Below are positions 56,029-64,000 of a stretch of 64,000 nt of DNA, in pieces. Location of the stretch: positions 16,937,021-17,001,020 of the forward strand of contig OX335642.1 of assembly GCA_946894095.1 (NCBI GenBank). Reading direction: 5' to 3'. Below the pieces are notes generated by a model. It was not told where the DNA came from and ran no database searches. It saw only the letters and a program-made list of their open reading frames with translations. Made by a program: the position numbers and the translations under genes. This stretch comes from Incurvaria masculella. Its lineage: Eukaryota > Arthropoda > Insecta > Lepidoptera > Incurvariidae. Within the stretch, counting starts at the first letter, position 1. Every line of letters begins with the position of its first letter.

Positions 56029-56065
56029 GCCGGCTCAGCTCTCGATTCGTGAAGACGCATTTAAT

Positions 56066-56637
56066 TACATATTACGTTCATTCCCACAATCTCTCGCGGG
56101 AAAATTCCCATGGAGTTGAATAATGTGCGATTGGAACCCCTTGTATGTGTTCAGAAATGTTTCGGGTAACAAACATTATCGTTAAGGGGAATATTGAAAT
56201 AAAACTACTACATATTATGTTCATTTCCACAATTTCTCACGGGTAAATTCCCATGGAGTTGAATAATGTGCGATTGGAACCCCTTGTATGTGTTCAAAAA
56301 TGTTTCGGGTAACAAACATTATCGTTAATGGAAATATTGAAATAAAACTACTACATATTACGTTCATTTCCACAACCTCTTACTGGAAAATTTCCATGGA
56401 GCTTGAATAATGTGTGGTTGAACCCCTGACATGTATTAAGAAATGTTTTTGATAACAAATATTATCATTAATGGGAACATTAAAATAAAACCACTATATA
56501 TTACATTCGTTTTCACAATCTCACACGGGAAAATTCCCATGGGGATTGAATAATGTGTGATTCGAACCCCTTGTATGTGTTCAGTAATGTTTCAGGTAAC
56601 AATCATTATCGTTAATGGCAACATTGAAATAAAACTT
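56066..56637 (+). repeat. Four 143-bp tandem repeats in the Itpr 3'UTR, each with AATAAA
   Basis: Units begin at about 56066, 56209, 56352 and 56495, starting 38 nt after the stop codon. Each contains CCCATGGAGTTGAATAATGT or a variant, and near its end GAAATAAAAC. The AATAAA hexamers are at 56198, 56341, 56484 and 56628. Units 1 and 2 are the most alike, unit 3 the most diverged. Confidence 0.93.
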
Positions 56638-58493
56638 CTTATAAACCTCGCTACTATTAGTAAGGAGCTAATATTGCGTATTTACTGCCACAAGGCAATA
56701 CATTTAGGTCGACCTTATGATTTAGATTAATTAGAAATGTTTTTAAAGCATTATTCGGTTAGATGTTGGAGTTTGGAAAGAACAGTTATTGAATAGTTTT
56801 AAATACTTTATGTGATAATTAAAAATATGTATTTTTAAAGACTTCCGTGCAATAAAAGTCGTGTTGTTAGAGTGAAATATAAGCTCAAATAATTGGTAAC
56901 ATTTTTCCCCTTCAGAACTCAATCGACTTCGAATATTATATTTAGGTACATTATTCAATTTTATATCATTATTCAATAGATTTTTTATAGCAATTCATGC
57001 CATGAACATTTTTTAATTTACTTTATTAAATAGTGCCAAACTCAGGTTAAATAATATAACAATCACTGCATTCTCTATGTAATTTTTTTTCAGGGAAGGT
57101 ACCAATAAAATATATGTATTAGGGTTACCGAGTAACAATATTTTTCTTGATAAAAAAATAATTTTATAATGATTTAATAGATATCTATCGGTAGACAAAA
57201 TACAGGTACTTAGTTTCGAACAGTCGTAACCTAAACTAGGATTAAAGTAACATTTTATCATAGGAATTATGTGAAAATGAATGGAATGGAAACTGAGGGA
57301 TTATATTTGTGATCAATGTCATGACTTTGTTCTTTCTGACATATTTTTTTGTACGGGTTAATGCAAATCTTAGGCTAGGCTCTTACCGATACACTTGCTG
57401 CAATCGACAGTTCAATTTCCCTTCTCAACACTTTTAGGCAATAACATTTTTTTTCTTAAAAGTTGGCTGTTATTGTGTCGAAGTAAAAAAATTTACTGAT
57501 TTGTCTTAGGCATAAAAAGTTAAGTGCAAAAACTTCAAGAAAAACTATTGAATACATTCCTGAGCTACTGATCCATGGTATGAGATTTACCGTGAATTCA
57601 ACTGTATTAATTAATTTGGTCAATAAAAATCTACGAAATGCATAATTCATCATATGATCAATGACTCCAAGAGAACAATAACCATTTTTTTCTATGGAGG
57701 AGAAATGCATTTCTGTTGTATGTGTTTGGATATTTTTTTATCGATAATGTCTGAAAAGATACTGCAAATATATATCTTTAAAAATTGGTTCAAATAAATT
57801 AATTTGACAATTTGCATAATTGGAAACAGGTCGTAGTAAAAACGCTTTCACTTGGCACAATTTAAAGTCAAAAGCATATTAAGGTTTTTTTTTTGTATAA
57901 CTTAATCTTTAATCATTCACTTAATATGAAATACCTGAAAAAAATTTTTTTTATTTGAAATTCCAAGAACGTATCCACAGTACGACAAGCCTATTGCAGC
58001 CAACTTGCTGTCTCGCTAGGACTTTTATTTTGGGGCACTCTTCTTTCTAATAATATTTCCACGGTGTTACTTGTTGTTGAGCTGTGACTTATCCTATATA
58101 TTAAAGGTGTTCTTTTTTAATTATCTAATTGGAAAGTGAATTGTTGATGCTAAGGGTACTCCCTTAATGATACGTCAGTTTATATATGCACATATCAAAT
58201 GGAATTTAATAATAACCTTAAATATATACACTCAAGATCTGAAGTTTTATCTCGCTAGGTTTACATCCATAAATATCTCAATAAATAAATCATCATACGT
58301 AGATTGTAGATACTAAATACCTACTATGTATTGTACACATGGTATCGACTGAACCACTTTCAATATCAATTATACCTTACTTACCCTACCATTAAAATAT
58401 CTTTTTTTAAAATCTATAAGTAACAATTTCATTCAGGATTTGAATATATTCAATGCATATGTTAGGTAGAGAGGAGGTTCAAACAAAGTAAAA

Positions 58494-58697
58494 TTACGGG
58501 ATGGTTCCAATACAGTAAAAATAAGTCAAACTGACCTTCCTCTTTGTAAACACGCCTTTAGAATCTCTCAATGTGTAGGCACCGCCATCTTGCATTAGGG
58601 TGCGATCACATTGGAAAATCGAGAAAACGTAAATGCCAGCAACTGACAAGCCAGTGGAGATAAAACCATTTTTATTTTCAGATTTACTGCTTTCCAT
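58494..58697 (-). CDS. Possible first coding exon of an unknown minus-strand gene
   Basis: 67-codon frame with a good start context (GCAGGATGG). It begins MESSKSENKNGFISTGLSVA, with one hydrophobic segment (about residues 12-30) and then a polar tail. A possible donor (GAAG|GTCAGT) lies near residue 54, so it could be a small single-pass membrane protein's first exon. No family is recognised. It would lie antisense inside the presumed Itpr 3'UTR. Confidence 0.25.
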   Translation of the reverse strand: MESSKSENKNGFISTGLSVAGIYVFSIFQCDRTLMQDGGAYTLRDSKGVFTKRKVSLTYFYCIGTIP

Positions 58698-60201
58698 CCT
58701 GCCCTTCAGACGTAATGTAATAGATCGAATCTTTTCAGAGTATTTTCCTTAGACTGTTTTGTATTGGTAAAATCATTTTGTGTACTTAACGGTATGTGTG
58801 TACTTAGATCAAATATTTAGTGTTACGTACTCTATCACTTCCTATGAATCTGCTCTATTGCCAGATTAGTTACACATCACAATTGTTTATCCAAGTTGTA
58901 TCCTTCAGTAGTACATTAACCTTGATGGGTGATCTATACTTTCAGGTTACACTTTGGTGTGAAGGAAATCATGAAACAATATTTTTGCGGGAGTAACACT
59001 TCCACCGCCTGTTAGCACCATCTAAGGTTACATCTGAGAGTCTTGTTCCGAAAGTTATCTTTTAGTTCGATAAGCTGACGGTTATCGAAATTTGCATTGT
59101 ACCAAAATATTTACGGTGGCTGTCAAGGTTCCGTTACCTTGCGAAATGTTGCGACTAGTTTAAGACCGTCGGTTATGCCCCAGAACTAGACCCGTCTTTG
59201 TCTAAAATAGTGTAAGGGAAAGAGATGCATCAACGTCAAAGATTCTCTCTGTTCTGTTCTGAATGTGAAGGTAACATTTTATTGTTTATAAAAATTGGCG
59301 GATGCTCTCAAGAATAACCAAAATGTTACATGTTAAAACCCTTTTTGATCACATAATTCCATTCAAAACCTCAATTTTTTATCTGCCTTCTATCTGACAG
59401 ACAAATGGTGAAATGAAAATATGCAGTATGTTAACTTTCGGGTTGATGTTTACGAAAGTAACTCGCAGATGGTGCAAACGGGCGTAAGTGTAAAATAACT
59501 CACAAATAGTAGAAAAGTTGTTATGACGTTATAGCGGTTTTGATTCCAATCGAGTTTAATCTTTCGTTTTGTGACATTATTTCGAAATTTCAGAACTGTT
59601 TATTATTTCGTTTCGACTAATATGTAACCAAATAAATGTAAACGTCTAATGTCACGAGTTTTCGATTTGTTACACCAAAAATGTCTAGAAACTAATTCTT
59701 CCTTGGACAGATAATTCTCAAAACCCTTCTGTTTGAGAATTATCTCTTCCTTTGTAACTACATGAAAGTATGTGACTGTAGTTCTATTCGAAAATTTCTC
59801 GAAACTGCTCTATGTTTGCGAAACTTTCTTACTTAGACTTTTCTAGGCTATGTAAACAGGTGTTCAGTACAAGTTGCACGAAGTAATAATTGAATATAAT
59901 GTTTTTGTTTGTGAATTTAATATTTCTCTAACCGACCAAAAAAATGTCTTACATTCCTCTTTGAATTTTGAAAAGAACATTTTACCTGTAATATATTTTT
60001 CTTCTCTTGTTATGTACCTTGTTATGTATAAACTATACATGTATTTTTGATGAAATTTTCTATTCTTTATCTGAATTTATAAAATGTGTTTTGTACGTCT
60101 TGTTAATGACTTTTGTCTGTTTTGGAATAATTTTATCGTATTGTTAACAATATCTAGTTAGACAATTAATTTTATGCAATAATAGACTATTTAGATGTCA
60201 G

Positions 60202-60207
60202 AATAAA
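60202..60207 (+). promoter_or_regulatory. Candidate distal polyadenylation hexamer
   Basis: AATAAA followed by an AT-rich stretch, just before the SINE copy at 60245. It could end a long Itpr transcript. The hexamer alone is weak evidence in AT-rich DNA, and the four hexamers in the 143-bp repeats are competing sites. Confidence 0.3.
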
Positions 60208-60245
60208 CAAAATGCACTTCAATGAGTATTTAATTTTTTGAGACC

Positions 60246-60486
60246 TATAATGGCCTATATTTTCATCCAATGCGATGGTACCGATCCGGACGGGCTTAAT
60301 CCTACCACCTAAAAGGGGAAGGGACCTACAGTCTTACATGGATACCGAACCATGGAGCAGCTTGCATTCGTGAGAAAATGCGCTTATCCAACTAAGAGAA
60401 AGAAAGTGATGTATAAACAGGGCGAGATCAAAGTAATGACGTCTGGCATGGAAAGCTAGTCCCCGCGCCCCTGGTCTTCAAGCCGC
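60246..60486 (-). mobile_element. SINE copy
   Basis: Closely related to the copy at 53262 (TCATCCAATGCGATGGTACC, AGGGGAAGGGACCTACAG, CGCTTATCCAACTAAGAG). Confidence 0.75.
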
Positions 60487-61009
60487 TCGTAACTATTTTG
60501 ATGCAGGTATTACAGGAACTTCTGGTTCAAGACTTATTTATTCCCCAAGCCGTATCTAAAAGCGCCCTAAGGCTCTCGAAGCCATACGGATATCCACTTG
60601 ACCGTGTAGGCCAGGAAATTTCAACACAACAAAACAATGTGGAACATGCTGGTCAACATCTGGATTTTAAGGGTTCTGGTTAATTCAAGTACATACAAAT
60701 GTAACTCTTAGGCCTGGTTGCACGAAGAGACGGCCGAGTTAATCAATGTTCAAACACGTCACTTTTAGTGAACCGCATGGAGTTCCTTCCATACTGTCCA
60801 TACAAAGTGACGTGTTTAAACGTACGTTGACGTTCATTGTGATGTTTTATCCTTTCGTACACTCGGCCCTTACTCAAACCATTGATCGATAGGTACTTAA
60901 TATTTTTAATAAATATACCTTTTTGTACATAAGTCGCTTTTCTCAACGAATGTTATATGTACATAGAATCGACTGTGGAGCAAAGAACTAGGTACTTAGG
61001 TGTGAATAT
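60487..61009. other. Unresolved; a 61-codon + ORF at 60498
   Basis: An acceptor-like TTTTGATGCAG precedes an open frame (60506-60683) reading VLQELLVQDLFIPQAVSKSA. It could be a terminal exon or chance. No family is recognised. Confidence 0.25.
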
Positions 61010-61204
61010 TGTAGCAGGCCACCTGCTACATTCTTCTAGAGTTGTTACCTAGCAACGATTGTTTTCAAAAGAGAACGCGTTTTTGCATTAGCTACGCGAC
61101 TCACCTTTTTTCCAATCTTCTAATTTAGTTTTCATTATATTACTTTAATTATTAATAAAGTCCACTAGCAGAAGAGTTTGTGGTTTTCCTTCTACCTCTT
61201 CACA
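61010..61204 (+). mobile_element. Candidate solo LTR
   Basis: 195 bp with TG...CA ends, beginning with palindromic TGTAGCAGGCCACCTGCTAC and ending CCTCTTCACA. It contains ATTAATAAAG and is flanked by ATAT on both sides (61006-61009, 61205-61208). No internal retroelement region is present. Confidence 0.5.
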
Positions 61205-61301
61205 ATATACTGCAAGGCTGGAAGCCGACCAGCAGAAAATACCTATCTTTTACGACTTCTACCAATTTTCCTGCAGTCTCTTCTCCCGTAATTTTGTTTT
61301 T

Positions 61302-61580
61302 AATAGCAGCGTTTTACCTGAAATAAAACGCATATTAATACTTACCTTATTCGAAGCTTATTAATTGAGATAGGCACTTCCGCTTTCCGTTGAGTTAGGT
61401 CAATTGACGTTCTTTTCGTGTTTTTCTTTGTCACTTCCGGTGGCTTGTGCGCCATTTTGTTTCATTGTCTGAGAATCCACCAGGCAGAAATGAAATGTAA
61501 ATTTGAATATGCGTTTTATTACAGGTACAACGCTGCTATTAAAGTACTAGACCGTTATTCGAAGCTTATTAATTGAGACC
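61302..61580. repeat. Mixed inverted and direct repeats
   Basis: TAATAGCAGCGTTTTACCTG at 61302 recurs as its inverse complement near 61542. TTATTCGAAGCTTATTAATT at about 61348 recurs in direct orientation at about 61555. Confidence 0.7.
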
Positions 61581-61623
61581 TGTTTGTTATCGCCTGGTGA
61601 CGCCACTTGAAAGTATTAATATA

Positions 61624-61873
61624 CAAGGGCGTCGCCAGCCGATGGCGCAGGGGGGGGGGCAAGTTGACTTTACCTTCTACAATTCATACTTTTCTCATTC
61701 TCATTGGTGAATTCATTCGAGTTTCGATGTACGGGAATGATTGTTCAAGGCTTGAACTTCAAGCAAATCAACTCAAAGACTTAGGACTTTGGTTGCATTA
61801 TATTTGGCAACTTTTTTAGAATCTCTAGGGGGGGGCAGCTTCCCCTCCCTGCCCCCCCTTGGCGACGCCCTTG
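61624..61873. mobile_element. hAT-like MITE, 250 bp
   Basis: Inverted ends CAAGGGCGTCGCCA and TGGCGACGCCCTTG, flanked by an exact 8-bp duplication TTAATATA (61616-61623 and 61874-61881). G9 and G7/C7 runs lie just inside the ends. No coding capacity. Confidence 0.88.
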
Positions 61874-62249
61874 TTAATATACTTTAATTCCAACGCCAAT
61901 GTGATAATCATGAGGCATCATGAGAAATAAGAAAATATGGAAAACACTGTACTTAGTAATTGCACTCTATTACACACAAAATGTAAACGGTAACCCGTAT
62001 GCTTTCACATACATTATTTTGTAGATTCCTTAGCTAGGTAGTGTCAACGAAAAGTTGAACGAAGTGATAAAATAATTTTATTATGAGGTCTACAATAAAA
62101 AAAGTTTACTATCAACCGGATTGAACAACTGCAAAACACTTGCTGAATCATTATCGGATAGCATTAATCTCTTCTGTAGAACCTCAGAAAAGTATTAGCT
62201 GATCACCAATTTCCGCGGGCTAGTATTTCATCGAAAGGATGATTGTTAA

Positions 62250-62791
62250 GGCGGCCCAACCCGGCGGGCCTAACTCATTCGCGGGCACGGTACAAAACCG
62301 TGCTGTTGCGCTCTGGGACCTTCTTTGTTTCAAAGAATAAGACAGGCTCCGTGATGAGGAAGATGCAACATGTCCACAAAAAAGACAATGTGCATAGTGT
62401 ATGATTTGGTAAGATTTACGAAAATTTTTATTTTAAAACGACTTATAGCTAAAAGTAAACCACGACCGCTGTAGTAAAAAATCTAACAAAAACCAAATAG
62501 ATCATAAATCTTGATTAAATAAGCTATGTCTGATGACTAATCTTTTTACGATGTTCTTACTTTATCATTGCGTAATCCACCTCCAAAGTTATTGTATAAA
62601 ACGCGCAAAAAATTCGAACTTTCGGACCTTATAACTTGGAAACCAAACACAATTTTACAATGCCAATGGTCATCAGACATCTAGTTCGATCGAATAAAGC
62701 TATTTTGAGCAAAATTTTGGATCTCTGACAAGAAATATGGGCGTGATCTTCTTTCCCCTTTTGTATGGGGAGATGAGCGGGTTGGGCCACC
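62250..62791 (-). mobile_element. TTAA MITE family, full-length inverted copy
   Basis: 542 bp between TTAA tetramers (62246-62249 and 62792-62795), opposite in orientation to copy 1 and carrying a segment (GCTAAAAGTAAACCACGACC) absent from copy 1 but partly present at 43440-43480. Confidence 0.88.
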
Positions 62792-62891
62792 TTAAGTCAA
62801 CATTTAGAGCCTAACTACTGCTGACCGGACGCTGATTCCGGGTTCCATAAATAATCTCTTTACCCAACTTGCTACTCACATACTAACTGGT

Positions 62892-62960
62892 TCCGATACC
62901 GGGAATCGAACCCGAGCCTTCTGGGTGAGAGCCAGATATTCTTCCACTAGACTATATCGA
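62892..62960 (-). tRNA. tRNA-Glu(CTC)-like gene or pseudogene
   Basis: Folds as a tRNA on the minus strand: a 7-bp acceptor with G-T pairs at its ends, AGTCTAGTGG in the D arm, anticodon stem TCTGG/CCAGA around loop CTCTCAC (anticodon CTC) and T arm GGGTTCGATTCCCGG. It is 69 nt, about three short, with the loss around the D arm, so a degenerate copy or SINE head is possible. Confidence 0.55.
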
Positions 62961-63186
62961 ATGTGAACAAACCTTGTCGAACTCGCCCTTTAGGAAAACC
63001 TCACCTACCTTCACGCTCAAACAATTTCATTCGGTACTTTTAGCACAAGACAGGAGATACGAATGCTCTCTTGTAATGACTACGTTTGCTTCACACACAA
63101 ATTAAATTAAGTTAAAACACACTATGTTAAGGCCCGGCTCGAGCCGGGCCGCGTTGATCTAAGTAAGGATACATATGATTTAGTTT

Positions 63187-63260
63187 GATGGCTTACCGCG
63201 CGCATGAGGAGCAGGACGTGCGTTATTTCCCGCGTAAGTTTTAAAAAAGTGATACTTATG
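63187..63260. repeat. Second copy of the palindrome-associated repeat
   Basis: GATGGCTTACCG, GAGGAGCAGGACGTGCG and TTTCCCGCGTAAGTTTTAAA occur in the same order as on the right side of the 24599-24654 palindrome and its flank (24630-24695). Here only one arm is present. Confidence 0.7.
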
Positions 63261-63416
63261 ATTTGTCACTGTGTGTCAGGTGACGTAGAGTGCCATTTAT
63301 TTTTATCGTTTGTCTCCAAGTCTGGTCCAAACCTGGAGTGTTGTGTGACTTTTGAAAATCGACGTAACTTACTTCTGACCAAGAAGTATTACCCAAGCGC
63401 TGAACCTCAAAAATCA

Positions 63417-63905
63417 TTAAATATATATTTTGGAATCTTTGAAAAAGCTGGTTCCATTTACTTTGACTCGATGTCGAAGGTGAAATTTACAGGGTTGCCT
63501 GTTTCGGGAGCCAGGCTCAACATCATCAGAAAGATCTTCGTATACCTCTCCATCACGACCGGACCAAATTAACACACCATTGTCATGGTAAGCGGTATCT
63601 GCCTTTTGGCCAACGTCTATAGTATTAGAAGTAGGAATATGTCTGCGTATCTCACCCATTTCCTTGAAAAGTTTCGCAATCATATGGCGAGACTGTCTAC
63701 CGTGCTTTAGTTTCTTATGACGGTGGCGACGAGACTATTTAGGCTTACGGTCCAAAGATGAACTTGAAGAGCTACTGTTCATTGAGCTTCTACTGGAGCT
63801 ACTTCTGTTTCGTTTGGAGTCACTATACTCGGCTCGTAAGCCGAAGGGGCTTCCTGACTCATCTCTGACATTAAATAATGAGTTTGAATTATTTTGATTA
63901 CACCC
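63417..63905 (-). pseudogene. Unidentified minus-strand coding-like region with an in-frame stop
   Basis: Read on the minus strand from about 63905 the frame gives FNVRDESGSPFGLRAEYSDS, a serine-rich run, and then a TAG near 63738. In the same frame it continues SRRHRHKKLKHGRQSRHMIA and on to a stop at 63417. The last 88 codons are acidic to neutral. A Ser/Arg-rich plus basic layout is common in transposon-encoded proteins, but no domain is recognised. Confidence 0.35.
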
Positions 63906-64000
63906 TGCCCTTCTATAAGAACATATTCAAAAGCACATCTTTAAAAAATCATATGTAAATTACTAACCTCAAAGTAACACGTGATCCGAACAGAAACTCC

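Larger units (their letters stand above)
53601..55400 (+). repeat. 200-bp tandem array, nine units, each carrying the Itpr coiled-coil exon
   Basis: Nine head-to-tail units of exactly 200 bp: a 14-nt acceptor segment (GTGCGTGTCTCCAG), the 165-nt exon and a 21-nt donor segment (from GTCGGTGCAC to CCGCGC). Adjacent units differ at only a few positions, so the array expanded recently or is kept uniform by gene conversion. Beyond 55404 the sequence departs (GTGCCTGTCC). The array is GC-rich and stays open in all three forward frames. Confidence 0.97.
56638..60244. other. AT-rich 3'UTR or intergenic DNA
   Basis: About 3.6 kb of AT-rich DNA without recognised transposon or domain. It may be a long Itpr 3'UTR: an AATAAA hexamer lies at 60202-60207, close to where dispersed repeats resume at 60245. 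One minus-strand ORF at 58494-58697 has some coding features and is listed separately. Confidence 0.5.

Noticed and set aside
53601..55400. The 200-bp array as a CRISPR-like or satellite array
   Set aside because: Units contain a conserved eukaryotic exon with splice sites and no unique spacers; the genome is animal.
53489..55492. Repeated 123-codon minus-strand ORFs at 200-bp spacing
   Set aside because: Shadows of the coiled-coil exon copies on the opposite strand, all with the same accidental Met.
53526..55560. Three long + strand ORFs of 601-656 codons over the exon array
   Set aside because: They arise because a GC-rich 200-bp unit is read in shifting frames. Only the 165-nt exon frame matches the receptor; the Arg/Ala-rich alternatives have no independent start or family.
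61607..61819. 70-codon + ORF at 61607
   Set aside because: It starts outside and runs into the hAT-like MITE, crossing its target duplication and inverted end, so it cannot be a native gene.

Overview
The window is eukaryotic and most likely lepidopteran. It is AT-rich and packed with transposons. Short GC-rich exons with GT-AG boundaries are scattered through long introns, and several dispersed repeats are of types common in moth and butterfly genomes, including a (CCTAA)n tract of the insect telomeric type. No bacterial-style operons, rRNA genes or CRISPR arrays were seen.

One cellular gene dominates. From about 9275 to 56028 on the + strand lies the 3' half of the inositol 1,4,5-trisphosphate receptor gene (Itpr), the IP3-gated calcium release channel of the endoplasmic reticulum. 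I resolved 30 exons whose phases join without a break into 4248 nt, i.e. 1415 codons plus stop when one copy of the tandem exon is counted. They cover part of the helical regulatory solenoid, the RIH-associated domain, six membrane segments, the pore with its GGGIGD filter, the cytosolic C2H2 zinc finger and the C-terminal coiled coil. Exons for the IP3-binding N-terminal half must lie before base 1 and are not in this window.

The most unusual feature is at 53601-55400. The 165-nt coiled-coil exon of Itpr (55 codons, phase 0) is repeated nine times in an exact 200-bp tandem array. Each copy keeps an AG acceptor and a GT donor, but only 35 nt separate neighbouring copies. Just after the stop codon, four 143-bp tandem units each carry an AATAAA signal. 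One intron (after 34420) uses a GC donor.

Layout: 1-5250, minus-strand LINE with RNase H, apparently inserted into a second LINE (5259-7140, minus). 7141-9274, no gene seen. 9275-56028, Itpr exons with introns holding LINE fragments, tRNA-headed SINEs, hAT, Harbinger and TTAA-flanked MITEs, a miniature LTR element and a 2.8-kb Tc1/mariner-type element with 549-bp inverted repeats. 56029-60240, 3'UTR or intergenic DNA. 60245-64000, SINE, candidate solo LTR, hAT MITE, TTAA MITE, a tRNA-Glu-like sequence and an unidentified minus-strand coding-like stretch at the end.
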